A stretch of 64,000 nt of DNA. Origin: Acidobacteriota bacterium. GTDB taxonomy: Bacteria; Acidobacteriota; Terriglobia; Bryobacterales; Bryobacteraceae. The notes beneath the pieces were generated by a model. The model was given only the letters and a program-made list of their open reading frames with translations. It had not been told where the DNA came from and ran no database searches. The position numbers were made by a program, and so were the translations under genes. This document shows positions 40,506 to 49,688 of the stretch, piece after piece; within the stretch, counting starts at the first letter, position 1; each line of letters begins with the position of its first letter. The DNA is taken from contig JACQZR010000043.1 in NCBI GenBank assembly GCA_016213775.1, positions 1 to 64,000 on the forward strand. Direction: 5' to 3'.

Positions 40506-40545
40506 GAGGGAAGGGTACAACGCTCGAAAGGTTACTGGCGGCCCT

Positions 40546-40887
40546 TTAATGGCCAGCTTCGGACGTATTCTTCTCTTTGAAAAGCAGTTTCTGGTTGGTC
40601 CCGCCGACACGGACTTCCTTCAAATCGTATGTCCCATCGGCTTTCAGGCAACAGGCGGTGGTTTTCGCGAACTTCGTCCCCGATGTCTCAACCGTCACGG
40701 GAGCTTCCACCGAGACCTTCGAGTTCTTCAAAACCGCCTTGCCGCCATCCACATGAATCCTGTAAGCGCCAGCTTTCAATTGCGTCCCTGCGACAACGGC
40801 TGCTTTGTCCAGGTTCAATTGGCTATCAGAAGCGCCCATGCACAATGAAAGGGCGAAAACGGACAGAGTAGCGATGCGTGTCAGCAT
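40546..40887 (-). CDS. Small secreted protein of unknown function
   Basis: A 113-residue exported protein with a signal peptide (MLTRIATLSVFALSLCMGAS) and a compact beta-rich mature part (LKAGAYRIHVDGGKAVLKNSKVSVEAPVTVETSGTKF). Two adjacent cysteines (TTACCLKADGTYDLKEVRVGG) may form a disulfide or a metal site. Similar small proteins are common in Acidobacteria but I know no function. It is monocistronic: it has its own terminator and is 158 bp downstream of the histidine-kinase gene's stop. Confidence 0.7.
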   Translation of the reverse strand: MLTRIATLSVFALSLCMGASDSQLNLDKAAVVAGTQLKAGAYRIHVDGGKAVLKNSKVSVEAPVTVETSGTKFAKTTACCLKADGTYDLKEVRVGGTNQKLLFKEKNTSEAGH

Positions 40888-41045
40888 GTTCCTTATTCTT
40901 TTCCTTCGTGCGGAATCTATGAACAGTGTATATCAACTGATCACTGTTTGTCAACAGATCTTCGTTCCGCACGGAAACTCAGTTCCTTCACTTATCATTG
41001 GATGCCAGTAGATACGCATCCGATGCAGACCAAGTTCGCTCTAAA

Positions 41046-43235
41046 TCACCTTACGCAAAACTCCCCGGACTCTTCGTTCATTCGAGCTGTATTTTCCAGC
41101 AAGGCGCGCAATCTGTCCATGGTAATCGGCTTCGGGAGGTAGTCGTTCATGCCCGAATCCAGGCAACGCTTCCGGTCCTCGGCAAACGCGTTTGCAGTGA
41201 AGGCGATGATCTGCGTGGTGATCCCTTGCTGCCGGATCCGCGCCGTAGCCTCAAACCCATCCATCTCCGGCATTTGACAGTCCATCAGGATCGCATCGTA
41301 GTCGCGGCGCTGCACCGCTTCCAGCGCCTCTTTCCCGTTGTCCACCAGATCCACCGTATGCCCGAGCCGCGTCAGCATGCTCTGCACCACCTTTTGATTG
41401 ACGTGGTTATCCTCCGCTACCAGAAGGTGCATCGGCCGCGTAGAAACAGCCAGCGCAGCCGCTGAAGGCGAAGCCGCCGTTGCCTCCTCCTTCACCAGCG
41501 GCAAAACAACCTTGCACTCAAACCGCGTCCCCACCCCCGGTGTGCTCTCAAACCAGATGTCTCCGCCCATCATCTGAACCAGATGCCGCGAGATCGACAG
41601 CCCCAACCCCGTCCCCCCGTAGCGCCGTGTCGTTGACGTATCGGCTTGCAGGAACGGCACAAAGACTCCCTCCCGCTCCTCCTCCGACATCCCGATTCCC
41701 GTGTCTTCCACGACGAAGTGTACTTCCTCCCCTCGCGACCGCGCCTCCACTGTCACGCTTCCCAGATGGGTGAATTTCACCGCGTTCGACACCAGGTTCA
41801 GCAGCACCTGACGCAGCCGGAATGCATCGCCGGAACGCATCCGGTCACACCCCGGCCAAATGTGAAACAACACTTGCAGTCCGCGCTTTCGCGCCTCCGG
41901 CGCCAGGATGGACTCCACCTCCGCAAGTAGCGCCGTTAGCCGGAAGGGCCGGACATCGAGGTCAATTCTGCCCGCTTCGATCTTGGAGAAATCGAGGACA
42001 TCGTTCACTACATGCAGCAGCGCTTCCCCCGAGGCCAGCATCGTCTCCAGATGCTCCCGCTGCTCCGGCCCCGGATTCACATCCCGCAGGAGACTAATCG
42101 ACCCGATAATCCCATTGAGCGGAGTGCGGATTTCGTGACTCATGTTGGCCAGAAATCGGCTCTTCACCACCGTGGCGTGCTCGGCCGCGGCCTTCGCCTC
42201 CTGCAGGTTCTGTATCATCTCTTTTTCCGCAGTGATATCCTGCGTCGCACCTGTGATGCGCTCCGCAACCCCGCCTGCGCCCTGTTCCACAGTGCCCTTC
42301 ATGCGGTACCAGCGGTAGCGGCCGTCTGCACGCCGTACGGGGAGTTCCAGCATCAGATTCGCCGCCCCGGCCAGACAGTCGGCCAGCCGCCGCGACGCCT
42401 CCGCGCGATGGTCGGGATGCACCAATTCGATCCACGCCTCCACCCGCTCCCTGCCAACCTGCTCCCCCAGTCCCATCAGCGCCAGCAGATTGTCCGACGC
42501 CAGAAGTTGCCTCTTGGCAACGTCAATTTCCCAGACCCCGAACCGCGCCGCGCGCTCCGCCAGATCCATCCTTCTCATGTCCCGCTCCAAGGACGCCTGC
42601 GCCTGCCGGTTCTCGATCGCGATCGCCGCCAGATGCGCGCCAATGCGGCATATCCGCAAATCCCGATCACTCGGACTCGTTGGATGCGTATGGTACTGTG
42701 CAATCGTGCCAACCACGCGTTTGCGGCTGTCCACAATCGGAAACGACCAGCACGCCTCCAGCCCAGCCTTCGCCGCCAACTCCGCAAACCCCTCCCACTT
42801 CGGGTCGGTGGCGATCTCATGCACGATCACGACTTCTCCGGTATAAGCGGCCGTCCCACAGGACCCCACTCCATCGCCAATCGCCACCCCGTCAATCGCC
42901 TTGCAGTAGGACTGGGGCAAATGGGGAGCCGCCCCGTGGAGCAGATGTTTCCCTTCCTCATCCACCAGCAGAATCGAAGACAAGCACCCGCGCACCTGAT
43001 GTTCTATCCCGAGACAGACCCTCTCCAGGATTTCGCTCAACGGCGCGCCCCCGGCCGTCATCTCCAGAATGCGCCGTTCCTCGTCGAGCAAGGTTGCTGC
43101 TTCGAGCAGCCTGCTTCGTTCATCCGCGAGACTCGACGCCTGCCGTAGCGCCCGCCGCGCTGCTGCCGATTCCCGCCACCAGCCGGCAACGGCCACCGCG
43201 ACAACAATACCTGCCAGGATCAAAGAGAGATCCAT
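41046..43235 (-). CDS. Hybrid sensor histidine kinase (GAF-PAS-HisKA-HATPase-REC)
   Basis: A 729-residue sensor. One N-terminal membrane helix (1-18), a GAF domain (about 65-205, [17 protein letters not shown]...[19 protein letters not shown]), a PAS/PAC domain (about 220-335), dimerisation helix with the phospho-histidine in [12 protein letters not shown], a HATPase with [16 protein letters not shown] and GGTGLGLSI, and a C-terminal receiver (LLVAEDN...[12 protein letters not shown]). No DNA-binding output or partner regulator is adjacent, so phosphotransfer to a remote protein is likely. The stimulus is unknown; GAF domains may sense redox or small ligands. An electron-transfer cluster elsewhere in the window needs a regulator, but no link is shown. 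Confidence 0.93.
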   Translation of the reverse strand: MDLSLILAGIVVAVAVAGWWRESAAARRALRQASSLADERSRLLEAATLLDEERRILEMTAGGAPLSEILERVCLGIEHQVRGCLSSILLVDEEGKHLLHGAAPHLPQSYCKAIDGVAIGDGVGSCGTAAYTGEVVIVHEIATDPKWEGFAELAAKAGLEACWSFPIVDSRKRVVGTIAQYHTHPTSPSDRDLRICRIGAHLAAIAIENRQAQASLERDMRRMDLAERAARFGVWEIDVAKRQLLASDNLLALMGLGEQVGRERVEAWIELVHPDHRAEASRRLADCLAGAANLMLELPVRRADGRYRWYRMKGTVEQGAGGVAERITGATQDITAEKEMIQNLQEAKAAAEHATVVKSRFLANMSHEIRTPLNGIIGSISLLRDVNPGPEQREHLETMLASGEALLHVVNDVLDFSKIEAGRIDLDVRPFRLTALLAEVESILAPEARKRGLQVLFHIWPGCDRMRSGDAFRLRQVLLNLVSNAVKFTHLGSVTVEARSRGEEVHFVVEDTGIGMSEEEREGVFVPFLQADTSTTRRYGGTGLGLSISRHLVQMMGGDIWFESTPGVGTRFECKVVLPLVKEEATAASPSAAALAVSTRPMHLLVAEDNHVNQKVVQSMLTRLGHTVDLVDNGKEALEAVQRRDYDAILMDCQMPEMDGFEATARIRQQGITTQIIAFTANAFAEDRKRCLDSGMNDYLPKPITMDRLRALLENTARMNEESGEFCVR

Positions 43236-43354
43236 ATGGCGTACTTATCGGCGTAAATCCCTCGCGTTGCGATAAAGTTCGTGCGATTCTGCCATCTTGT
43301 GGTTATACTGTTGTATTCCGCTACAGCACTCACCAAATCTGGAGGTCTACACCA

Positions 43355-43882
43355 ATGCCCAGACTGGACGTTCGTGTCCCGGCGCTGCGCGCGCGCACCG
43401 TCGCCATCGCCTACACGCCGACCTGCTTTAATCACATGATGCACGGCACAATCGCCGGCGGAACCCACACGGGGCTGCACTCCTTGAACCTCGCCGCCGC
43501 TCTCCCCAACCTGACGCTCGCCGCGCTCAACGTCGCCCACGCCGGCACCCTCAACGGCAGCAACATCACCGTAACCATTCGCGAACGCGACCTCCGTGTC
43601 GCCGGCATCATCGTTGCGGATGTCACCATCGGCGCGAGAAACCCCAAGCGAAGCTGCTTCTTCCCTGACAACCTGAACTGGGCAGGCGTCCAGGCGGTGA
43701 TTGACGAAGCCTACCGCGATTACCAGTTGAACGCGAACAACAACATCTATCAGTCCAAGCGCTCCGGCGCGGGCATCACCTGGGCAGGCATGGCCCGCAT
43801 CGCCGGCCAGGACATCTGGCTCGCCGCCCGAGGCAACCCCGTCGATACAGCCTTCCCCGCCGTCAACAACAAGTTCTTCTAA
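43355..43882 (+). CDS. EndoU-like nuclease domain protein, stand-alone
   Basis: A 175-residue protein starting at ATG 43355, 11 bp after the ribosome site GGAGG; a longer in-frame ORF upstream is only a shadow of the kinase gene. The layout matches bacterial EndoU toxin domains: a histidine cluster HMMHGTIAGGTHTGLHS, then KRSCFFPDNLNWAGVQAVIDEAY, then IYQSKRSGAGITWAGMARI, then NPVDTAFPAV. EndoU enzymes are metal-independent RNases using two His and one Lys, and occur at the C-terminus of polymorphic toxins. Here there is no delivery domain or signal peptide. No clear immunity gene follows; the convergent neighbour is a glycine-zipper protein. Confidence 0.6.
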   Translation: MPRLDVRVPALRARTVAIAYTPTCFNHMMHGTIAGGTHTGLHSLNLAAALPNLTLAALNVAHAGTLNGSNITVTIRERDLRVAGIIVADVTIGARNPKRSCFFPDNLNWAGVQAVIDEAYRDYQLNANNNIYQSKRSGAGITWAGMARIAGQDIWLAARGNPVDTAFPAVNNKFF

Positions 43883-43898
43883 CCGGAGGTGCCACGGG

Positions 43899-44942
43899 TC
43901 ACAACCCCTGCAGAAACTGAATCGACGCCCGCTCCGCCGAATCGGTCCACCCGCTCTCCAGCGTGTCGATCATCAACTGCTTCGCCGTCGGGTGCAGTTT
44001 CAGCGCTTCCTGCACACTGCCATTGTGCTTCTTCACCAGTTGCACATACAGATGCACAACATCGTCGGAATCGGAATTGTAGTATTCCAAAAGGTGCCTG
44101 ATCACCTCGCACACCTGGTCAATGTTGATCCCGCATTCGTCATAGAGCGCGTTCGCCAGCCCCTCCTCATCGCGGGAAAAAAGGTGCGTGAACCGCGGAA
44201 CAATCCGCGCCACGATCCCGGTCACCGGCACTACACCCTCAACATAAGCTTCATCGGCAACAATCGCGCCGAGAATCCCCCCGATAATAGCCCCGATGGC
44301 CGCTCCAATCGGCGCCGCCGGACCCGTCACCACCGCCCCAACGGCCGCACCTCCAGCCATCCCGCCGCCGATCCCGCCCCCGATTCCCGCAAGTTCTCTC
44401 CCCGCCGCCACTGTCTTGTTCTCCGCCGTGCCCACATTGTAGATGGCGATCAGTGCAGTCAGGACCCAGAAGGCCCGTCCAGCCGCGCCCAGACGCCCCA
44501 TCGTGGCATTCACTTTGGGGTTCGACCGTCCGGAGGCAGCCACGATTTCGAGCGCCACGACATCGCGCTCCGCCGTAGTAAGTTGGCTTGGCGCCTTACC
44601 GAACTTATCCTTGGCGTACTTGGCCAGAAGCGCGTCGAGCGTCAGGCCTTCGTCTTTCAGAATGACCGCGATGGCCTTGCCGATTTCCGAGGTCTTCGAC
44701 CGCGACATGTTCATGATCTGGTTGCGCATATCGTGCGCAACCCCCTGAGCCTGTTGCGCCGTCAGTTTTCCTGAACTGTACGCCTCCATCGTTGATTTTG
44801 AGAATTCTTTGATCCGCTCGATATATTCGCTGCGCACCTTGGCGTCATTGATAAAACGATATGCATAACCCAGTGCCTGCGATTCGAAGTCGCGCAGCGC
44901 TTGTGTTAGTTCGGCATTGTCGGCGGTGGTCTTGTTACCCAT
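43899..44942 (-). CDS. Glycine-zipper membrane protein resembling polymorphic-toxin/T6SS effector modules
   Basis: A 347-residue protein with a helical N-terminus (MRNQIMNMSRSKTSEIGKAIAVILKDEGLTLDALLAKYAKDKFG), a conserved block TAERDVVALEIVAASGRSNPKVNATMGRLGAAGRAFWVLTALIAIYNVGTAENK, and then a long glycine-zipper membrane segment (GIGGGIGGGMAGGAAVGAVVTGPAAPIGAAIGAIIGGILGAIVADE). I recognise this architecture from Rhs/VgrG-linked effectors and related toxin proteins of Proteobacteria. The C-terminal 100 residues are soluble and of unknown role. It is overlapped by the gene upstream (44935-45411), and converges on the EndoU-like gene with a 16-bp gap. Toxicity is inferred, not shown. Confidence 0.6.
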   Translation of the reverse strand: MGNKTTADNAELTQALRDFESQALGYAYRFINDAKVRSEYIERIKEFSKSTMEAYSSGKLTAQQAQGVAHDMRNQIMNMSRSKTSEIGKAIAVILKDEGLTLDALLAKYAKDKFGKAPSQLTTAERDVVALEIVAASGRSNPKVNATMGRLGAAGRAFWVLTALIAIYNVGTAENKTVAAGRELAGIGGGIGGGMAGGAAVGAVVTGPAAPIGAAIGAIIGGILGAIVADEAYVEGVVPVTGIVARIVPRFTHLFSRDEEGLANALYDECGINIDQVCEVIRHLLEYYNSDSDDVVHLYVQLVKKHNGSVQEALKLHPTAKQLMIDTLESGWTDSAERASIQFLQGL

Positions 44943-45411
44943 CTTTCTCTCCCCTCCTGATCTCTAACCGGCGTTTTGAGCCGGCGCGCAGCATCTCCCT
45001 CAATCCCGCGCTGGTGTTCAGAATGTGACGAGGCTCCGGATGAACCCTTAGCTCATACGGCGCCCCTGGATGAAACAAAAACCGCATCGTGTCAGGCCCT
45101 GTCACCTGCACTTCCCGCAGCACCCCAGCCGCATACCCCTGACCCACATCCAGCCTGTCGATTGTGTGGAAATCCCGGTCCAGCAGATAAATGTGCAGCG
45201 ATTCCTCGTATGGGCAGTCGTCGGTCAGCAGGAGCAGAAACTCGTCCCCAAAAGCGAACTGCGCTTCCAGCGTCGCGCCCTCCAATGTCAATCCTATGGG
45301 CGATCCCTGGTGAATCAGCAGCGCCCGCGGCGCCTTGGAGTCCCCGCGTTCCACTTCGCCTAACGTGAATGCATTGATCTCGCCTATAGTGCGATCCATG
45401 GCGTTCACCAT
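44935..45411 (-). CDS. Hypothetical protein coupled to the glycine-zipper protein
   Basis: A 158-residue soluble protein with no signal peptide; mostly beta-strand and turn (IGLTLEGATLEAQFAFGDEFLLLLTDDCPYEESLHIYLLDRDFHTIDRLDVGQGY). Its stop overlaps the start of the glycine-zipper gene by 8 bp, so both are translated together. In effector modules this position is typical of an adaptor or immunity protein, but I recognise no family. Upstream of it lies the palindromic repeat region, which may carry the promoter. Confidence 0.5.
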   Translation of the reverse strand: MVNAMDRTIGEINAFTLGEVERGDSKAPRALLIHQGSPIGLTLEGATLEAQFAFGDEFLLLLTDDCPYEESLHIYLLDRDFHTIDRLDVGQGYAAGVLREVQVTGPDTMRFLFHPGAPYELRVHPEPRHILNTSAGLREMLRAGSKRRLEIRRGEKDG

Positions 45412-45477
45412 TAAAGCGTAATATCCCGCCGCGTTCCATCATTCACGCGCAGCCGGGATGTAATCTGGTGCTTCGGG

Positions 45478-45615
45478 AGCCCCCCGGCGGTTGGTAGCCG
45501 GAGGGCCGATTACCAATCGGCCGGGGGCTGGCCTGGAAAGGCCAGCCGCGGCCAGGATTGGCCGCCCCACAGGACGGCTAAATGTCCAAACTCCAGGGGC
45601 CGATTACCAATCGGG
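45478..45615. repeat. Nested palindromic repeat array (second copy of the 70-bp REP-like unit)
   Basis: The stretch contains AGCCCCC/GGGGGCT arms (45478-45484 and 45523-45529), two copies of GGCCGATT-ACC-AATCGG(CC) (45504-45522 and 45598-45614), and between them the 70-bp unit 45526-45595 that matches 14647-14716 at 68 of 70 positions. The 250-bp gap between 45411 and 45664 is thus mostly repeat and holds no gene. It may also terminate transcription of the ADOP gene, whose stop is at 45664. Confidence 0.8.
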
Positions 45616-45663
45616 CGCAGAGTAACAAGCTGCGCCACAGAGGAGCTGAAACATACCTGGGGA

Positions 45664-48264
45664 TCATTCGTGGCGCAGCGCCACAAGCGGGTCCACGCGG
45701 GTGGCGCGGCGGGCAGGAACCCAGCACGCAATCACAGCTCCGGCGGCAAGCAGCAATACCGCCGCGACGTAGGTTACGGGATCCGCCGGGCCAACCCCGT
45801 ACAACAGGCCCCGCACAAGGCGCGATAACGCAAATGCTCCAGCCAGTCCGATGGTGCAACCGGTTGCCGTCAACAACAGACCCTGCCGGAGCATCATGCC
45901 CATGACGTCGCTGCCCTGCGCGCCCAGCGCCATTCGGACGCCGATCTCGTGCGTGCGCCGCGATACGGATTGATACATCAGTCCGAAAATACCCACCGCC
46001 GCCAGCACCAGCGCCAGCATCGCGAACAGCGCGAGCAACAGTGCCTGGAAGCGGCGCGCCGCCATAGTGGTCCCCACCTCTGCCTCAACCGTGCTCACCT
46101 TCGTCACGGTAGCCAGCGAATCGAGTGCACGGATCTCGGAACGAACCGCCGCCGCGAGCGCCATCGGATTTCCATTCACGGCAATCAGCAATTGTGTGCC
46201 CCGCGCGGGTCTTTGAGTCAACGGTGCGAAAACCTCCAGTCGCGCCTCGCGATGCAGGCCACGGCGTCGCATGTCCTCAATGACGCCGACGATCGTGATC
46301 CAGGGATTGCGCTCACGGGGCATTCCGAACACGAAGCGTTTTCCCGTGGGATCCTGCCCCGGCCAGTACTTGGAAGCGAACGTGGCGTTGATGATTGCCG
46401 CGCGCGGTCCGTCCATACGGTCGCGGTCATCAAAGAACCGCCCATACTTCAGACGCACCTGCATCGTCTTGAAAAACTCCGCCGACGCGATGTCCGAAGT
46501 GGCTTCAATCTGTTCCGCCTCCGGAAACGGTGGGCGGTCCTCCAGCGTGAACGTGCCCGAGTTTGGCGTGTCGCTCAACAACAGAGTGGTGATGGACCCC
46601 ATGCCTGTGACGCCCGGCAACCCGCGAATTTTCTCCATCAATCGCTGATGGAACTCCAGTACCTGCGGTGGTTGCGCAACCTTCGTGCGGGAGGCCACCA
46701 CTTGCATCGTCAGAACACTGTTTGTGCGGAACCCCGGATCGACGCCTTGCAGCCGGAATAGCGAACGAAGGAACAAACCGGCGCCCGCCAGCAACATGAT
46801 GGCGAGGCTGCATTCGGCCACCACCAGGATCGCGCGGGTGCGCTGTCCGCCAATCGAGCCGGCCACGCTCCGGCCGCCCTCCCGCAAGGCTTCGTTGAGA
46901 TTGATGCGTGCAATGCGCCAGGCCGGCACCATGCCAAAGAGCAGGGCAGTCAAGACCGTCACTGCCAGTCCAAACAGGAACACCGGAAGGTTGATCCCGA
47001 TCTCGTCCAGCCGCGGCAGATCCGCCGGCGCAAGCATCACCAGGGCCTTGACGCCCCACCATGCGGCCATCAGGCCAACACCCCCTGCGATCAGCGCCAG
47101 GGCTACAGCTTCGCCAAACATCAGAATAGCCAGCCGGGCGCGGCCCGCACCCAGAGCCGCTCGCACCGCAACTTCTCTTCCCCGCGCTTCTGCCCGCGAG
47201 AGCATCAGGCCGGCGACATTGACGCAAGCGATCAGCAGGACGAACCCAACCGCTCCCAACAGCAGCAGCAGCGGTGTTCGCGTGTTCCCCACCACGTGAT
47301 TCACCAGCGGATTGACATAGATTCCGTAGCCTGCGTTCTCCTTCGGGTATTGCAGCTCCAACTGCTTGCCTACCACTTCCATCTCGGTCTGCGCGTTCTG
47401 CATCGTTGCGCCGGGCTTCAGCCGCCCCACCATCTGGAGCCAGTATCCGACCCTGCGTTTTGCCCCATCCGGCACCACCAGCGGCGACCAGAACTCCGTC
47501 TCTTTCGTGGGAAACCGGAAACCTGGCGGCATTACGCCTATGATCGTCGCCTTGCTTCCGTCCATCTCAATCTTCTTGCCGAGCACGTCGGTGCTGCCGC
47601 CAAAGCGCCGTTGCCACAGCCCCCATCCGATTACCCAGACGTCGCCCTTTCCCGCCACATCTTCCTCGCTCGTGAAGAACCTCCCGATGTGGGGGCGAAC
47701 GCCCAACTGGTCAAACAGCGCAGCCTCCGCACGCACTCCAAGTATCGACTCCGGCTCGCCATCGGTAGTCAGGTTCGCGCCGCTATTGGAAAACGCCGTC
47801 ATTGATTCGAACGAAGTCCCCAGCTTCTTGTAATCCTGATAGTTCAACCACGATGCCCAGTCTTCCTTCATCTGCAGCCGCCGGTTGTCCATCCAGACAC
47901 GCGCCAGGCGTTCCGGTTCGCGGTACGGCAGAGGCTTAATCAGGATGGCGTACACCACGCTGAAGAGCGCGGTATTTGCGCCAATGCCCAGCGCCAGCGT
48001 GACAATCGCCAGCGCCGCGTAACTGCGGTTGAGCCGCAACTGGCGAAAGCCGTGCGCCATGTCGGAAATGAAATCGCGAACCATCAGAATCCTCCTCTGT
48101 TCGTAGAACCATTCCTGCCTTCTTGTGACGTTGCCGAACGCGCGCCGGGCGCCATAATAGGCGTCCGCCGGAGCGGCGCCTTCTCTCAGAAGTTGCTGCG
48201 CCTCGAGTTCGAGATGGGCCCGGATCTCGTCGTCAAAGTCCTTTTGCGAGCGCCGCCAAAACAT
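45664..48264 (-). CDS. ADOP-type ABC transporter permease (acidobacterial duplicated orphan permease)
   Basis: An 866-residue MacB/FtsX-type permease without its own ATPase. ATG 48264 gives the usual start MFWRRSQKDFDDEIRAHLELEAQQLLREG, the N-terminal extension typical of this family, after which come two FtsX units. The first ends about residue 430 (LLLGAVGFVLLIACVNVAGLMLSRAEARGREVAVRAALGAGRARL) and the second at the C-terminus (LVLAAVGIFGLMYQSVSRRTHEIGVRMALGAQGSDVMGMMLRQG, ending VDPLVALRHE). The role is probably lipoprotein, peptide or antimicrobial export, but function is unproven. It is always preceded by a PadR gene, as here (2-bp gap). Confidence 0.93.
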   Translation of the reverse strand: MFWRRSQKDFDDEIRAHLELEAQQLLREGAAPADAYYGARRAFGNVTRRQEWFYEQRRILMVRDFISDMAHGFRQLRLNRSYAALAIVTLALGIGANTALFSVVYAILIKPLPYREPERLARVWMDNRRLQMKEDWASWLNYQDYKKLGTSFESMTAFSNSGANLTTDGEPESILGVRAEAALFDQLGVRPHIGRFFTSEEDVAGKGDVWVIGWGLWQRRFGGSTDVLGKKIEMDGSKATIIGVMPPGFRFPTKETEFWSPLVVPDGAKRRVGYWLQMVGRLKPGATMQNAQTEMEVVGKQLELQYPKENAGYGIYVNPLVNHVVGNTRTPLLLLLGAVGFVLLIACVNVAGLMLSRAEARGREVAVRAALGAGRARLAILMFGEAVALALIAGGVGLMAAWWGVKALVMLAPADLPRLDEIGINLPVFLFGLAVTVLTALLFGMVPAWRIARINLNEALREGGRSVAGSIGGQRTRAILVVAECSLAIMLLAGAGLFLRSLFRLQGVDPGFRTNSVLTMQVVASRTKVAQPPQVLEFHQRLMEKIRGLPGVTGMGSITTLLLSDTPNSGTFTLEDRPPFPEAEQIEATSDIASAEFFKTMQVRLKYGRFFDDRDRMDGPRAAIINATFASKYWPGQDPTGKRFVFGMPRERNPWITIVGVIEDMRRRGLHREARLEVFAPLTQRPARGTQLLIAVNGNPMALAAAVRSEIRALDSLATVTKVSTVEAEVGTTMAARRFQALLLALFAMLALVLAAVGIFGLMYQSVSRRTHEIGVRMALGAQGSDVMGMMLRQGLLLTATGCTIGLAGAFALSRLVRGLLYGVGPADPVTYVAAVLLLAAGAVIACWVPARRATRVDPLVALRHE

Positions 48265-48266
48265 CC

Positions 48267-48617
48267 CTACCCCTGTTCGAGGCCGAGAATCCGGCCGATG
48301 GCGCCGGTGAGCCGTTGCCAGTCCGACGTCTGGTGATTCAGTTGCGCCCGGCCCTTCGCGCTTAGCTCGTAGTAGCGGGCCTTGCGATTGTTCTCGGAAA
48401 TTCCCCAGCGCGCCTTGATCCATCCTTGGGATTCCAGCCGCTGCAATGCGGGATAGAGCGAGCCATGGTCAACCAGCAGCACATCCTCGGATTTCTGCTG
48501 AATGGCGCGAGCGATTCCCTGCCCGTGCTGCGGGCCGAACACGAGTGTGCGCAGGATCAGTAGATTCAGAGTGCCCTGCAGTAGGGCGACATGCTCCGGC
48601 TCCCTTCGGGTAGACAT
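48267..48617 (-). CDS. PadR family transcriptional regulator
   Basis: A 116-residue winged-helix repressor. The conserved opening [61 protein letters not shown] is the PadR signature, and the ending [25 protein letters not shown] is typical of the ADOP-linked subgroup. Its stop is 2 bp from the permease start, so the two are an operon and the regulator most likely controls its own promoter. The inducer is unknown. Confidence 0.93.
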   Translation of the reverse strand: MSTRREPEHVALLQGTLNLLILRTLVFGPQHGQGIARAIQQKSEDVLLVDHGSLYPALQRLESQGWIKARWGISENNRKARYYELSAKGRAQLNHQTSDWQRLTGAIGRILGLEQG

Positions 48618-48686
48618 ACCACAGGAGCCTACACCTCTTCGGGTAGAATGTCAACCCGGGTCGGAGTTTACAAATGGCGTCGTACT

Positions 48687-49688
48687 TCAAACGGGCGTAA
48701 CGCGCGTCAATTCCGCGGGGCCGCTAATTACTCGCAGCGGATTCCGCAATGCGCGTCCGTATCCTTCCCAGGCCACTTCCATGACATCGGCATCTCGCAG
48801 CATCACCTGCTCGCCAAAACTGAATGCGCTCGCCCCGAAGTAGTGTATGTGCACATCACCCGGCCGGCGGTGCAACGGAAACTTGAAGTGATGATGCTCC
48901 ATGTTCTCCAGCGTGTGGCACATGTTGGCTTGGCCGGTCTGGATGTCCTTCGCCCACAAAACCGCGCCGTTTCTCAGCACACTCACCCGTCCCCGCACAT
49001 CGCCAAAATCGGGATCGAGCACAAGCTCCGGCCCCAGTGAGCACTGCCTCAGTTTCGAACTCGCCAAGTACAGGTAGTTCTTCTTTTCGAAAACATGATC
49101 GGAGAATTCGTTGCCCTGCGCCAGACCAATGCGCCGCGGATTGCCCTGCGGATCGATGAGGTAGACGCCGGCGATCTCCGGTTCCTCGCCGCCATCCTCG
49201 GCGAAGGCGGGAACATTCAACGGATGGTTGTGTCCCACCAGAATCGTCCCGTTGCCCTTGTAGAACCATTCGGGCGACGTGCCGATTTGTCCGGGCGCCG
49301 GCCGGCCGCCTTCCACGCCCCATTGATACATCTTCATGCTGTCGGTCAGTTTGTCGCCCGCCGCATGCATTGCATTGCGATTGGCGGCGCTGGCCATGTG
49401 AGTCAGTCCGGTTCCCGTCACCTGGCAACAGGCGGCCTCGACAGGATGATCCATCGCCGGAAGGATCGTCCACTCGGACGCGCCGCTCCATGTCACCGAG
49501 TAAGGAAGTGTCGCAGCCGCCGCGGCATCGGCCACCAGCGTGCGCAGCGGGACACGGCTCGCGATAGCCTGTTGCGCCCAACCATACACAGTGGTCGCGC
49601 CCTGCAATAGCTCCAGCACATCGCCACTGACGCGCGCCACCGCCCGGCCACGGCGTGGATGCCGCAGTTGCACCGTGCGCATGCTCAC
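48687..49688 (-). CDS. AraD1/GguC family protein (fumarylacetoacetate-hydrolase fold)
   Basis: A 333-residue enzyme of the AraD1 (GguC-like) family with an FAH-type beta-roll: residues TGTGLTHMASAANRNAMH, GEEPEIAGVYLIDPQGNPRRIGLAQGNEFSDHVFEKKNYLYLASSKLRQCSLGPEL and LENMEHHHFKFPLHRRPGDVHIHYFGASAFSF are diagnostic. Family members are thought to dehydrate or hydrolyse sugar acids such as arabonate-derived intermediates. The start is a GTG (49688) overlapping the sulfatase stop (GTGA), or ATG 49682. It terminates the long catabolic run that starts at 58634. The gap to the PadR gene is 69 bp. Confidence 0.8.
   Translation of the reverse strand: MSMRTVQLRHPRRGRAVARVSGDVLELLQGATTVYGWAQQAIASRVPLRTLVADAAAAATLPYSVTWSGASEWTILPAMDHPVEAACCQVTGTGLTHMASAANRNAMHAAGDKLTDSMKMYQWGVEGGRPAPGQIGTSPEWFYKGNGTILVGHNHPLNVPAFAEDGGEEPEIAGVYLIDPQGNPRRIGLAQGNEFSDHVFEKKNYLYLASSKLRQCSLGPELVLDPDFGDVRGRVSVLRNGAVLWAKDIQTGQANMCHTLENMEHHHFKFPLHRRPGDVHIHYFGASAFSFGEQVMLRDADVMEVAWEGYGRALRNPLRVISGPAELTRVTPV

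Noticed and set aside
42680-43354. Long upstream extension of the EndoU-like ORF (400 residues in total)
   Set aside because: The added part is the antisense of the histidine-kinase gene, rich in Arg, Pro and Ser; the ribosome site and motif start support ATG 43355.
48265-48423. Extended N-terminus of the ADOP permease (53 extra residues)
   Set aside because: It overlaps the PadR coding sequence and is low-complexity; the family start MFWRRSQKDF lies at 48264.
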